Shown in pieces: positions 53,638-62,986 of a stretch of DNA of 64,000 nt (position 1 is the stretch's first letter; every line of letters starts with the position of its first letter). Both the position numbers and the translations under genes were made by a program. The stretch comes from Ruegeria sp. THAF57. GTDB taxonomy: Bacteria > Pseudomonadota > Alphaproteobacteria > Rhodobacterales > Rhodobacteraceae. The stretch covers positions 62,001 through 126,000 of the forward strand of contig NZ_CAIWNQ010000003.1 of NCBI RefSeq assembly GCF_903914075.1, read 5' to 3'. Below the pieces are notes generated by a model. It was not told where the DNA came from and searched no databases. It saw only the letters and a list, made by a program, of their open reading frames with translations.

Positions 53638-54105
53638 ATGACTGCTCAATCAGACTCGGCTGCCCGCAAGAAGGCAATTATCGACCGCCTGATGTCGCTG
53701 GAAGCGCAGGAGCTTGCGACTGCGCAGGCGCATTATGACGCGTTTCTGAAAGATTCGCAGTTGGACGACCGCGAAGGGCACGACAAGGATGATATTGCGG
53801 CATCGCGAGAGAATGCGGATTTGGCCGCGGCTTTTGACGCGCCGGTGCATGCCCATCATGCCAAGATTGATGTGATCGAAAATACCGATTTCAGCGTGAC
53901 GGATACGGTGCAACCCGGCGCTGTTGTCAAATTCAACAACCGTCGTTTCGTGGTGTGCGTCTCAACCACCCGGTTTGATGTCGATGGCAAGACTTATATG
54001 GGGATTTCGACCCAAAGCCCGATTTATCTGGCAATGACCGGGCTTCAGCAGGGCGATGTGTTCACCCATAACGGGACTGAATTCGAGGTTCAGGAAGTCT
54101 TGTAA
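53638..54105 (+). CDS. Gre/Rnk-like two-domain protein
   Basis: The 155-residue protein has an N-terminal helical part (AARKKAIIDRLMSLEAQELATAQAHYDAFL, then KDSQLDDREGHDKDDIAASREN) and a C-terminal FKBP-like beta domain (about 88-155: TVQPGAVVKFNNRRFVVCVST...GISTQSPIYLAMTGLQQGDVF). The layout is that of GreA/GreB or Rnk, which enter the RNA polymerase channel. The identity is by pattern only. A histidine patch, VHAHHAKID, separates the domains. It overlaps pcs by 16 bases at the 3' end. Confidence 0.6.
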   Translation: MTAQSDSAARKKAIIDRLMSLEAQELATAQAHYDAFLKDSQLDDREGHDKDDIAASRENADLAAAFDAPVHAHHAKIDVIENTDFSVTDTVQPGAVVKFNNRRFVVCVSTTRFDVDGKTYMGISTQSPIYLAMTGLQQGDVFTHNGTEFEVQEVL

Positions 54106-54803
54106 TCTCGACTCCTGCGCGGCGGGACCACCTGCTGCGCAATGCCCGCTGAAACCAGATACAAGCTTGTTACGACCAGCCCCCAGTGCGCCCAGCTTTC
54201 GGGGTGGAAGTCTACCCATGCGGCCCAGCCGGCAAAGAACGTCCACGCAAAGGCCATTGGCAGGGTCACGCTGCGCCAGCGCTCGGTCCTGACGGGGTGC
54301 ACGAATTTGAGCGGTAGGAACATCGCCAGTGACAGCAGTGAAACCATGAGGAGGATGACCCAGAAATTGGGTTCGAGCGCGAAGATCACGATGACGAACA
54401 TGTTCCAGCAGCCCGGGAACCCCGAGAACGAATTGTCCTTGGTCTTCATCCGCGTATCTGCAAAATACATGGCGCTGGCAAAGGTTATGACAATGATCGC
54501 GAACCAGCCGGTCCAGCCGTCCATCAGGCCGGATTTGAATAGGGCAAAGGCCGGGATGAATACGTAAGTCAGGTAGTCGATGATCAGATCCAGCAGCACG
54601 CCGTCAAACTCGGGGGCGTTTTTCTTGACGTGGTAGTGTCGGGCCAGTGGGCCGTCGATGCCATCGACGATGAAGGACACCACCAGCCACAGATACATCA
54701 GGCTCCATTTTTCTTCGACGGCGGCCAACATGGCCAACATTGCGAAAACGGCACCGGTTGCTGTGAACAGATGGACGGATAGAGCTTTGAATCTGAGTGT
54801 CAT
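54090..54803 (-). CDS. pcs: Phosphatidylcholine synthase
   Basis: The 237-residue membrane protein makes phosphatidylcholine from CDP-diacylglycerol and choline. The CDP-alcohol motif reads VDGIDGPLARHYHVKKNAPEFDGVLLDLIIDY, with the DGxxxR...GxxxD...D set in the Pcs variant. About eight membrane helices are predicted. Pcs is typical for alphaproteobacteria that use host or environmental choline. No good ribosome site is visible before ATG 54803. Confidence 0.9.
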   Translation of the reverse strand: MTLRFKALSVHLFTATGAVFAMLAMLAAVEEKWSLMYLWLVVSFIVDGIDGPLARHYHVKKNAPEFDGVLLDLIIDYLTYVFIPAFALFKSGLMDGWTGWFAIIVITFASAMYFADTRMKTKDNSFSGFPGCWNMFVIVIFALEPNFWVILLMVSLLSLAMFLPLKFVHPVRTERWRSVTLPMAFAWTFFAGWAAWVDFHPESWAHWGLVVTSLYLVSAGIAQQVVPPRRSRDYKTS

Positions 54804-54873
54804 GCGCGTGTCATGTACGATGCGTGCAGAAGATGCAAAGCAAAACGCCCCATTTGTTGAAATTGCATTTGTG

Positions 54874-55794
54874 TCAGGCTTTGGGGTGCGTCCGGTCGTA
54901 GACTTCCATCAACCGGGCGGTGTCAACTGCCGTATAGGTCTGTGTGGTCGATAACGAGGCGTGCCCCAGCAATTCTTGTATTGCCCGCAGATCGCCGCCC
55001 GCTGACAGCAGGTGGGTTGCGAAGCTATGGCGCAACGCATGAGGGGTTGCGGTCGCGGGTAGGCCCAGTTGTTGGCGGGCCTTGGCCATGACAGCCTGAA
55101 TGGCGCGCGGGTTCAGTGCCCCGCCGCGCATGCCACGAAACAGCGGCTTGTCTTTGGCGCGCGGATGGGGGCAGAGCGTTAGGTAACGATCAACGGCGGC
55201 GCGGGCGGCGGGCAGGACTGGGACGATGCGTTCCTTATTGCCTTTACCGACGATCCGCAGGGATTGCGGCAAGGGCGCATCTGCGCCGGTTAGTGAAAGC
55301 GCCTCGGATATCCGCAGCCCGCAGCCATAAAGCAATGTCACTACGGCGACGTCGCGGGCCGAGACCCAATCATCGGTCGATTGAAGGTCAACCGTTTCTA
55401 TCAGGGCGCGCGCAGCGTCTTCGGCGACTGGACGCGGGAGTTTCTTAGTGAATTTGGGCGCGCGGGTGGACAGGACTGCGGTCGGTTCGAACCCTTCCCG
55501 CTCGGCCAGCCAACGGTAGAAGCTTTTTACCGCCGACAATTTTCGTGCCAGAGATCGAGCGCCGACACCAGAGCCGCGTTGATCCGCCATCCAGGCCCGC
55601 ATGTCCGACACACTGATAAGTGCCAGTGCCGTCAGCCCCTGAGACTGATTATGATGCAGGGTCATGAAGGACAGGAATTCGGTCACGTCGCTGCGATAGG
55701 CGGCCTGGGTGTTTTCTGAACGCCCCGATAGTGCCACGAGACCCTCCAGCCAGTGCTGCAACGCGTCGCGGCAGGCCGGAGAGATCAGGCTCAT
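54874..55794 (-). CDS. xerC: Tyrosine recombinase XerC
   Basis: The 306-residue recombinase resolves chromosome dimers at dif with XerD. An N-terminal SAM-like domain (to about 110) is followed by the catalytic domain with Arg161, Lys184, His252, Arg255, His278 and the nucleophile Tyr287. Its ATG overlaps the stop of the DUF484 gene, a pairing also seen in gammaproteobacteria. This context and a normal length argue against a phage integrase. Confidence 0.93.
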   Translation of the reverse strand: MSLISPACRDALQHWLEGLVALSGRSENTQAAYRSDVTEFLSFMTLHHNQSQGLTALALISVSDMRAWMADQRGSGVGARSLARKLSAVKSFYRWLAEREGFEPTAVLSTRAPKFTKKLPRPVAEDAARALIETVDLQSTDDWVSARDVAVVTLLYGCGLRISEALSLTGADAPLPQSLRIVGKGNKERIVPVLPAARAAVDRYLTLCPHPRAKDKPLFRGMRGGALNPRAIQAVMAKARQQLGLPATATPHALRHSFATHLLSAGGDLRAIQELLGHASLSTTQTYTAVDTARLMEVYDRTHPKA

Positions 55795-56498
55795 GACAGC
55801 CAGTTGCGCATGGACCGTTCAAAAACACCGGCGAAGAAGGTCAGCAGATCGGTGCCCAGTTGTGGTGAGAAATGATTTGGGTCCTTGGCGCTCATGATGA
55901 TCATGCCGGGTAGTCGGCCTTCGCCCAAATCCAGCCTTAGACATGCCTCAGATCGCAGGTGGTCGGCTTGTTCGCCAAAAATGCGGTGCGTGGGATGAAT
56001 GATCTCACGCAGGACCACTTCGCGGGCAGGGCCGCTGCGATCAAAGGTTAGGTAGTTGTCTACAAAGCCGGGTTCAACGACAGTGAGAACGCCCCCCAGC
56101 TTTTCGATTGCCGGGTCTTGCTGGACCACGGTGGTTTCCAAAATCAAGGTGATGCGATCAACGCGCAATATCTCGGCGACTTCGGTGCCAAGCGCCTTGA
56201 GAAAATCCTCGAAATCCACTGGCTCCAGAAGGCGCAGGATGGCGCGGTGAACCTGATTGGTGCCTGCCAGATTCTCATAGGCTGCGGCGATGACAGACCT
56301 GTGCGTGTCCTCAAGCCTGTCCAGTCGCGCCTCGAGCCTTTGCATGGCAATGCCGCGCAGGTCGATGATGTTGTCTCCGCGCGCTTCCTCGTTGGCGGCG
56401 ACGAGGGCCTGCATCAGGTCCTTGTCATCCAGCACGGCGTAAGGCTCGGCCAGAATTGCCTCGCGGAGAGTGTCCTTGAGTTTGGTGTTACTGCTCAT
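55791..56498 (-). CDS. DUF484 (GAF-like) family protein
   Basis: The 235-residue protein has an N-terminal helix, a predicted coiled coil (RLEARLDRLEDTHRSVIAAAYENLAGTNQVH) and a GAF-like domain (VAEILRVDRITLILE...). The DUF484 family is often found before xerC. The function is unknown. The xerC start overlaps its stop by four bases. Confidence 0.88.
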   Translation of the reverse strand: MSSNTKLKDTLREAILAEPYAVLDDKDLMQALVAANEEARGDNIIDLRGIAMQRLEARLDRLEDTHRSVIAAAYENLAGTNQVHRAILRLLEPVDFEDFLKALGTEVAEILRVDRITLILETTVVQQDPAIEKLGGVLTVVEPGFVDNYLTFDRSGPAREVVLREIIHPTHRIFGEQADHLRSEACLRLDLGEGRLPGMIIMSAKDPNHFSPQLGTDLLTFFAGVFERSMRNWLS

Positions 56499-56696
56499 GT
56501 CCTGTCCGGTCGTTTTTTATGTTTTGCCGCGTTATAACACGGCTTGGCGAATTTGCCTTGGGAAAAATGGCGACGTGACCGGATTTCGTATGTTTGGGGG
56601 AGGAAGCTCCCGTCTGCCGGGTCCTGATCAAAGATCAGGTCCAAGGCAGTTGGGCCGGGCGCGGCGCCTGTCGGCACCGCGCGGTCGTGCAAAGGA

Positions 56697-57350
56697 TCAG
56701 AGGATTTTCTGACCGGTTTTAGCCCAGTCAGCAAGGAACGTTTCAAGCCCCTTGTCGGTCAGCGGGTGATCGGCCAGCTTCTTGATCACGCCCGGAGGCG
56801 CGGTGATCACGTCGGCACCGATGCGGGCGCTGTCAGTCACGTGGTTCACGGTGCGGATCGAGGCAGCAAGGATTTCGGTCTCAAACCCGTAGTTGTCATA
56901 GATCTGGCGGATGTCTGCGATCAGATCCATGCCGTCGAGGTTGATATCGTCCAGACGGCCAATGAAGGGCGAGATGAAGGTTGCGCCCGCTTTGGCGGCC
57001 AGCAGCGCCTGATTGGCCGAGAAGCACAGGGTCACGTTGACCATCTGGCCTTCGTCGCTGAGCGTTTTACAGGTTTTCAGGCCGGCCCAGGTCAACGGAA
57101 CCTTGACGGCGATGTTGGGGGCAATCTTGGCCAGCTTGCGGCCTTCGGCGATCATGTCGTCGGCCTCGGTGGCGACAACTTCGGCGGATACCGGGCCGTC
57201 GACCAGATCACAGATCTCTTTGGTGACTTCCAGAATGTCGCGACCCGACTTCAGGATCAGCGAGGGGTTGGTGGTCACACCGTCCACCATGCCCAGATCG
57301 TTCAGTTCGGCGATGGCGTCGATCTCGGCTGTGTCTACGAAGAATTTCAT
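56697..57350 (-). CDS. fsa: Fructose-6-phosphate aldolase / transaldolase-like protein
   Basis: The 217-residue TIM-barrel protein is a short transaldolase. Lys83 in AVKVPLTW forms the Schiff base. [47 protein letters not shown] and [10 protein letters not shown] are typical. Short members act either as fructose-6-phosphate aldolase or as transaldolase, and the motif set does not decide it. Start ATG 57350 has GGACT-type weak sites only. Confidence 0.92.
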   Translation of the reverse strand: MKFFVDTAEIDAIAELNDLGMVDGVTTNPSLILKSGRDILEVTKEICDLVDGPVSAEVVATEADDMIAEGRKLAKIAPNIAVKVPLTWAGLKTCKTLSDEGQMVNVTLCFSANQALLAAKAGATFISPFIGRLDDINLDGMDLIADIRQIYDNYGFETEILAASIRTVNHVTDSARIGADVITAPPGVIKKLADHPLTDKGLETFLADWAKTGQKIL

Positions 57351-57439
57351 GAGGGCAGTCCTTTGATGGGTTGGCCTTGGTCGCGGATGCCTTTACCCCA
57401 ATAACACCGATGCTGAAACCCCCGACCCGAGGAGATGCG

Positions 57440-59635
57440 GTGAGCGCACAGGAGTATTTCGACCATGGTGAGCTGGTGGCGGTTCTGACCACGCAGCCCT
57501 TGGACCGGACGCTGGATTACAAAGCGCCCGAGGGCGGGTGTTTTCTGGGTGCGTTTGTCGAAGTGCCTTTAGGCCCGCGCAAGGTTCTGGGTGTGATCTG
57601 GGGACCGGGGCAGGGCGGATTTGATCTGGCCAAGGCGCGATCGGTGATCCGGGTGCTTGAGGTTGCGCCGATGCGCGAAGAGATGCGGCTGTTTCTGGGC
57701 AAGGTGGCCGATTATACGCTGACGCCGATGCCTGCGATGCTGCGGCTGGCAACCCGCGCGCCGGGGTTGGGCGATCCGCCGTCGATGCGCAAGGTGTATC
57801 GGTTGGGAAGTGCAGAGCCCGACCGCATGACCGATGCGCGGTCCCGTGTGTTGGAGGTGCTGCGTGAATACGGTGGCTTGGCTTTTACCCTGAAGGAACT
57901 GGCCGAGCAGGCGGGGGTCACGTCCTCGGTCGTCAAAGGGCTGGTCAAGCAAGGCGCTGTGCGCGAGGAGGACAGCCCGCGTGATCTGCCTTATCCGCGT
58001 TTGGACCCTGACCTGCCGGGCAAGCAACTGACCGGGGATCAGGCGGCGGCGGTGGCGCGGTTGCAGGCCGGGCAGCAGACCGGGGATTACGGGACAACGT
58101 TATTGAAGGGTGTGACCGGTTCGGGCAAGACCGAGGTCTATCTGGAAGCCGTGGCAGAAGCTTTGCGTATGGGGCGGCAGGCGCTGGTCTTGTTGCCCGA
58201 GATCGCTCTGACAGCCGAATTCCTGACGCGGGTTGAGGCGCGTTTTGGCGCGCGCCCGGCGGAATGGCATTCGGGCGCGACAATGACCGAGCGTCGCCGG
58301 GTTTGGCGGATGGTTGGGCAGGGGGATGCGCAATTGGTCGTCGGCGCACGCTCGGCCTTGTTTCTGCCGTTCCGAGACCTGGGGCTGGTGGTCGTCGATG
58401 AGGAACACGATACGTCCTACAAACAAGAAGACGGCGTGCATTACAGCGCGCGGGATATGGCGGTGCTTCGAGCGTCGATCTGTGGCGCGCAGGTGATTCT
58501 GGCCAGCGCGACGCCCTCGCTGGAAAGCTGGGCCAATTCCGAGGCTGGGAAGTATGAACGGGTGGATTTGACTGCGCGTTTTGGATCGGCGGTGCTGCCC
58601 GAGATGAAGCCCATCGACATGCGGGCCGAGCAGATGCAGCCGGGGACATGGATTTCTCCGTCATTGCGGCAGGCGGTGCGGCAGAGGATCGAACGGGGCG
58701 AGCAGTCGTTGCTGTTCATCAACCGCCGAGGCTATGCGCCAGTGACGCTGTGCCGCGCGTGTGGCGAGCAGATCGCCTGTGACCATTGCGACGCGCGGAT
58801 GGTCGAACATCGGTTTCTCAAGCGCCTGATGTGCCATCAATGTGGCGAGACGAAGCCGATGCCCGATACCTGCCCGTCCTGCGGGGTCGAAGGCAAGCTG
58901 GCTCCGGTCGGCCCCGGGATCGAACGGCTGGCCGAAGAGGCCGAGGCGACCTTCCCCGAGGCCAAGATCGCCATGCTCAGTTCCGACCTGTTTGGCTCGG
59001 CCCGCGCGCTGAAAGCGAAGATCGAGGAGATTGCGGAAGGGGATGCCGATATCGTTATCGGTACGCAATTGGTGGCCAAGGGCCACAATTTTCCGAAGCT
59101 GACGCTGGTCGGGGTGATTGATGCGGACCTCTCATTACATGGTGCCGACCTGCGCGCGGCGGAGCGCACATTCCAACTGATGCGGCAGGTGGCGGGACGT
59201 GCGGGGCGCGCGGATAAACCGGGGCAGGCGCTGTTGCAGACGTTCCAGCCCGAACACCCGGTGATCCGCGCCATTCTGTCGGGCGATGAGGAAGGGTTCT
59301 GGAAGGCCGAGGCCGCTGGGCGTCAGGCCGTAGGTGTCCCGCCCTATGGGCGCATGGCCGGCATTGTGCTGTCAGGCCCCGAGGTTGGGCCGGTCTTTGA
59401 CATCGGAAACGCGATGGCGCGCAACGATGCGCCTTTGCGCGCAATAGGCGCGCAGGTCTTTGGCCCTGCACCAGCCCCCATTGCGCGCATCAGAGGGCGG
59501 CATCGCATTCGCCTTCTGGTCAAGGCGCCCAAGGGTGCGCCGATTCAGGATGCCATCGCCCGATGGATCGCACCATTGCGTCTGAAGGGAGATATTCGCC
59601 TCACTGTCGACATCGACCCCCAGAGTTTTTATTGA
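57440..59635 (+). CDS. priA: Primosomal replication restart helicase PriA
   Basis: The 731-residue helicase restarts stalled forks. Present are the N-terminal 3'-DNA-binding domain, Walker A GVTGSGKTE, the DEEH box (VVVDEEHDTSYKQ), and zinc-binding cysteines in CRACGEQIACDHCDARM and CHQCGETKPMPDTCPSCG. HELICc motif QVAGRAGRADKPG follows. GTG 57440 is chosen as start because AGGAGA precedes it at the right distance; the frame itself is open from 57371. Confidence 0.95.
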   Translation: MSAQEYFDHGELVAVLTTQPLDRTLDYKAPEGGCFLGAFVEVPLGPRKVLGVIWGPGQGGFDLAKARSVIRVLEVAPMREEMRLFLGKVADYTLTPMPAMLRLATRAPGLGDPPSMRKVYRLGSAEPDRMTDARSRVLEVLREYGGLAFTLKELAEQAGVTSSVVKGLVKQGAVREEDSPRDLPYPRLDPDLPGKQLTGDQAAAVARLQAGQQTGDYGTTLLKGVTGSGKTEVYLEAVAEALRMGRQALVLLPEIALTAEFLTRVEARFGARPAEWHSGATMTERRRVWRMVGQGDAQLVVGARSALFLPFRDLGLVVVDEEHDTSYKQEDGVHYSARDMAVLRASICGAQVILASATPSLESWANSEAGKYERVDLTARFGSAVLPEMKPIDMRAEQMQPGTWISPSLRQAVRQRIERGEQSLLFINRRGYAPVTLCRACGEQIACDHCDARMVEHRFLKRLMCHQCGETKPMPDTCPSCGVEGKLAPVGPGIERLAEEAEATFPEAKIAMLSSDLFGSARALKAKIEEIAEGDADIVIGTQLVAKGHNFPKLTLVGVIDADLSLHGADLRAAERTFQLMRQVAGRAGRADKPGQALLQTFQPEHPVIRAILSGDEEGFWKAEAAGRQAVGVPPYGRMAGIVLSGPEVGPVFDIGNAMARNDAPLRAIGAQVFGPAPAPIARIRGRHRIRLLVKAPKGAPIQDAIARWIAPLRLKGDIRLTVDIDPQSFY

Positions 59636-59708
59636 CTTCTGCATTCGTGCAGGTCGGTTGTGCATCTGCCCTCTCGCCAAACGCTCAAAATGGGCGTAGA
59701 GCGATCCT

Positions 59709-60941
59709 ATGCTGAAACCCATGCCGCTATCCGAGGCGCAGAAACTTCCGTTCTGGCGCCGCCCGATAACCCTGTTGTTCATGATGGCATTGACCATGCC
59801 CATCGCGTTCAACGGGTGGAGCGCGCTGCTCAACAACTTCGTCATCGAAGTGGCAGATTTCGACGGCGCGGATATCGGACTGCTGCATACAGTCCGTGAA
59901 ATCCCCGGCTTTCTGGCCGTGGGGGTGATCGCGGTGATCATTTTCGTCCGCGAGCAGGTTCTGGCAATGATCTCTCTGATCATGCTGGGTGTCGCTACCG
60001 CGGTGACGGCGTGGTTCCCCAGCCTTGGCGGGTTGCTGTTCGTGACGCTGTTTAGCTCAATCGGGTTTCATTATTACGAAACGGTCAACCAGTCGCTACA
60101 ACTGCAATGGCTACCAAAGGACCGCGCTCCGCAAATCCTGGGCTGGCTGGTGGCCATGGGGTCGGCGGCCACAGCCGTTGTCTATGGGCTGATCGTTCTG
60201 ACGTGGGATCGGTTCGGGCTGTCCTACAACATGGTTTTCATGGTCACTGGGGGGGTAACCGCATCGTTGGCGGCGTTCTGTCTGTTCGCTTACCCGCAGT
60301 TCGATGCACCCACACCGCAAACCAAGAAGTTGATCCTGCGCCGTCGTTATTGGCTGTATTATGCCCTGCAATTCATGGCGGGCGCCCGCCGACAGATTTT
60401 TGTTGTCTTTGCAGGCTTCATGATGGTTGAGAAGTTCGGGTTTGAAGTTCACGAACTCACCGGGCTTTATCTGATTAACCTGATGATCAACATGGCCGCC
60501 GCACCGATGCTGGGCAAAGCAGTGTCGGTTTTCGGCGAACGTCGCACGCTAATTTTCGAGTATGCAGGCCTCGCCATCGTCTTCGCGGCCTATGGCGGAA
60601 TCTACTGGTTTGGGTGGGGTGTGGTGCTGGCCGCGATCCTCTATGTTATCGACCATGTTCTGTTCGCTCTGGCGCTTGCGTTGAAGACCTATTTCCAAAA
60701 GATTGCAGACCCGGCTGACATCGCGCCCACTGCAGCGGTGGCCTTTACGATCAACCATATCGCGGCGGTTTTTCTGCCTGCGCTTCTGGGATTGCTGTGG
60801 GTTGTCTCGCCCGGTGCCGTGTTCGGGCTGGCGGCTGCGATGGCCATGATCTCGCTTGCGCTTTCATTGTTGATCCCACGCCACCCGGAGCCTGGAAACG
60901 AAACGATCCTGTCGAAATACACTCCGGCCCCGGCGGAATAA
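59709..60941 (+). CDS. Major facilitator superfamily transporter
   Basis: The 410-residue protein has 12 predicted helices and the middle loop YPQFDAPTPQTKKLILRRRYW. It belongs to the MFS, but I recognise no subfamily signature. The segment YETVNQSLQLQWLPKDRAPQILGWLVAMGS after helix 4 is characteristic. No neighbour suggests a substrate. Confidence 0.85.
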   Translation: MLKPMPLSEAQKLPFWRRPITLLFMMALTMPIAFNGWSALLNNFVIEVADFDGADIGLLHTVREIPGFLAVGVIAVIIFVREQVLAMISLIMLGVATAVTAWFPSLGGLLFVTLFSSIGFHYYETVNQSLQLQWLPKDRAPQILGWLVAMGSAATAVVYGLIVLTWDRFGLSYNMVFMVTGGVTASLAAFCLFAYPQFDAPTPQTKKLILRRRYWLYYALQFMAGARRQIFVVFAGFMMVEKFGFEVHELTGLYLINLMINMAAAPMLGKAVSVFGERRTLIFEYAGLAIVFAAYGGIYWFGWGVVLAAILYVIDHVLFALALALKTYFQKIADPADIAPTAAVAFTINHIAAVFLPALLGLLWVVSPGAVFGLAAAMAMISLALSLLIPRHPEPGNETILSKYTPAPAE

Positions 60942-61005
60942 GCCGGCGCTTGACCTTGGCGGCCTGTCGCCCTAGGCGCTGTGGCAACTGACACAGGAGG
61001 CCAAG

Positions 61006-61878
61006 ATGCCCACATTCACTGCGCTGACCACTCTGACGGGAAAGAAAGCTGCCGAAGGGTTGGGCGAAGCCATGGAGCGTCTGGTGCCAGAACCCACTGG
61101 CGTCGGCGTGTTCGAGGTCGAAGACGGTTCGGGCCTGTGGGAAGTCGGCGGTTACTTCACCGAAACCCCGGATGAAACCGCATTGGCTGTGCTCGCCGTC
61201 GCGTTCGAAGCCAAGCCTTTCGTGGTGTCAGAATTGCCGGAAACCGATTGGGTTGCCCATGTGCGCCGCGAGTTGGCCCCCGTCGAGGCCGGACGCTTCT
61301 TTGTCTATGGAAGCCACGACGCAGACAAGCTGCCCGAAGGCCGCATCCCGCTGTTGATCGAGGCGGCGATGGCGTTCGGCACCGGTCATCACGGAACCAC
61401 TCTGGGCTGCCTAAAGGCTTTGGATTACTTGCTGGACGATGGGTTTTCGGCCAACAAAGTGGCGGATATCGGTTGTGGCACGGCAGTGTTGGCCATGGCT
61501 GCCGCACGGGTCTGGGACGGGGACATCATCGCAAGCGATATTGACCAAGTCGCCGTGGACGTCGCCGAGGCCAACCTTAAGGCCAATGGCATGTCCGGAC
61601 AGGTTCAATGTGTCGAGGCGGCGGGTTTCGACCATCCCGATCTGAATTCCCTTGCGCCCTACGATTTGATTTTTGCGAATATTCTAAAAGGACCGTTGGT
61701 CGCCCTGTCGCCGGAAATTGCCGCGAATCTGCGTGCCGGCGGTTATGCAATTCTTTCGGGAATCCTCAACGAACAGGCAGATGACGTCGTTAATGTTTAT
61801 CTCCAAAACGGATTTAATCTGGCCAATCGTTCGGAATTTGGTGAGTGGACGACGCTAATCTTAAGCAAACAGGGCTAA
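61006..61878 (+). CDS. prmA: Ribosomal protein L11 methyltransferase
   Basis: The 290-residue enzyme trimethylates L11. The substrate domain is followed by the FGTGHHGTTLGCL loop and a SAM-binding motif VADIGCGTAVLAMAAARVW, with NILKGPLVALSP near the end, the NPPY-like motif here being ANIL. GGAGG precedes the ATG. A TTGACC at about 60951 may be a -35 for it. Confidence 0.95.
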   Translation: MPTFTALTTLTGKKAAEGLGEAMERLVPEPTGVGVFEVEDGSGLWEVGGYFTETPDETALAVLAVAFEAKPFVVSELPETDWVAHVRRELAPVEAGRFFVYGSHDADKLPEGRIPLLIEAAMAFGTGHHGTTLGCLKALDYLLDDGFSANKVADIGCGTAVLAMAAARVWDGDIIASDIDQVAVDVAEANLKANGMSGQVQCVEAAGFDHPDLNSLAPYDLIFANILKGPLVALSPEIAANLRAGGYAILSGILNEQADDVVNVYLQNGFNLANRSEFGEWTTLILSKQG

Positions 61879-61982
61879 ATTCGGGCCATTTACAGGAGTT
61901 TTCTAGATTTTCGCCACTTTTTTGGCGCAATCTCTTTCTACCTTGAAAAGATGCAACCTGGGGGCGGTTTTTGGAGGCTGCC

Positions 61983-62327
61983 ATGACTGGAAAACAACTG
62001 GAATTTGATCAGCGCATTCATCGCCTGAACAAAAAACATGCCAAGCTTAGCCGCGGCTATCGCGCGACCATGCGTAAAGATGGTCTTGTCGTGATGCGGC
62101 CGCAGCGCGTGCAGTCGGCCGTGCCTGCAAAGGTTCTGCTGCTTTGTCTCGTGGGCTTGTTTGCCTTCAAGACGTTCCTGCTGACCAGCTTGGGCGCGTC
62201 TGCTTATCAATATCGGGTCGATAGCTTGGCTGAAGGCACAGCGGTGGAAAAAGCTGGTGCCTGGGTGATGCAAGTTGATCCCATCTCGGAACGTCTCTCT
62301 GTTCAGTTGGGCAAGTTCCTGCACTGA
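61983..62327 (+). CDS. Small single-pass membrane protein
   Basis: The 114-residue protein has a basic cytoplasmic part (DQRIHRLNKKHAKLSRGYRATMRKDG), one membrane helix (about 46-63: AKVLLLCLVGLFAFKTFLL) and a short outside part. I recognise no family; similar small proteins are common in Rhodobacterales. GGAGG lies before ATG 61983. A strong terminator follows. Confidence 0.75.
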   Translation: MTGKQLEFDQRIHRLNKKHAKLSRGYRATMRKDGLVVMRPQRVQSAVPAKVLLLCLVGLFAFKTFLLTSLGASAYQYRVDSLAEGTAVEKAGAWVMQVDPISERLSVQLGKFLH

Positions 62328-62352
62328 GCATTTGTCCGCTTTGACTAAAAAA

Positions 62353-62386
62353 ACGCCGCGCATTGAAAGATGCGCGGCGTTTTTCT
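62353..62386. terminator. Bidirectional terminator
   Basis: ACGCCGCGCA (62353-62362) pairs fully with TGCGCGGCGT (62371-62380). A T run follows on the plus strand and an A run precedes on the other, so it should stop transcripts from both the membrane protein gene and the DUF1127 gene. Confidence 0.88.
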
Positions 62387-62439
62387 TTGCCCCCGAGGGA
62401 GGAGGAAGGGGCGAGTGAGTGGCAGGGGTGTGCTAATCC

Positions 62440-62652
62440 CTACCGGCGACCTTCCGCGACGACGTCAATGTCGCCCCGGCAAAGACCAATGTCTTCGAGT
62501 TCGCGGTTCGTTAGACGATTCAGCACGTTACGAGTAACGCGGGCATCGTTCCATTCAACAACGGCGGTCACTGCCGATGCAAAAAATGCGCCGATACGGC
62601 CAGCAAGGCCGAACGAGCCAGTGGTGGCGCGGGTGGTATCCAGTGCAGCCAT
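62440..62652 (-). CDS. DUF1127 family small protein
   Basis: The 70-residue protein carries the DUF1127 signature WNDARVTRNVLNRLTNRELEDIGLCRGDID. Proteins with this short Arg-rich domain in alphaproteobacteria affect RNA turnover and phosphate or carbon metabolism (known from Agrobacterium and Rhodobacter). AAGGA lies upstream. The role here is not known. Confidence 0.9.
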   Translation of the reverse strand: MAALDTTRATTGSFGLAGRIGAFFASAVTAVVEWNDARVTRNVLNRLTNRELEDIGLCRGDIDVVAEGRR

Positions 62653-62986
62653 ATCCTGTTTCCTTCTGGTTAAATTTCATGTCTCGATCATTCGATCTGA
62701 TCGGCATTTAGTTAGGGTGATCGGGTTCCGCAAGCGCAGAAATTGCATGTGTCCTATGCGTTTTTTGCAAGGCTATTGGATTATGAAAAACCCTTAATTT
62801 TAAGGTCATTAACCGGTAATTTCCGTGTCGAAAACAGACGCTTTGGCGTCGCAAACTGGCAGGTTTGTCGGCCCCGGAACATAAGTGTCGTTTTTAGACT
62901 TTCGGTCAATTCGCTTGGAAAATGTTCACGCTTCGTGCTAATCGAAGGGAAAGAGCACAAAAACCCGAGCAGGCCGAGGCAAAAAG
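62653..62986. other. AT-rich intergenic region between DUF1127 and ruvC
   Basis: About 330 bases without a convincing gene. It is richer in A and T than its surroundings, with runs such as CCCTTAATTTTAAGG (62791-62805), which holds the palindrome CTTAATTTTAAG except for its centre. It should contain the divergent promoters of DUF1127 and ruvC. Confidence 0.5.

Noticed and set aside
54874-55794. Tyrosine recombinase as part of an integrated element
   Set aside because: It is XerC by length, active site and its overlap with DUF484; no attachment repeats, tRNA or phage genes are near.
56623-56639. Perfect hairpin CCTGATC-AAA-GATCAGG between fsa and DUF484 as a terminator
   Set aside because: No T run on either strand and its distance from fsa is large; kept as an unexplained stem only.
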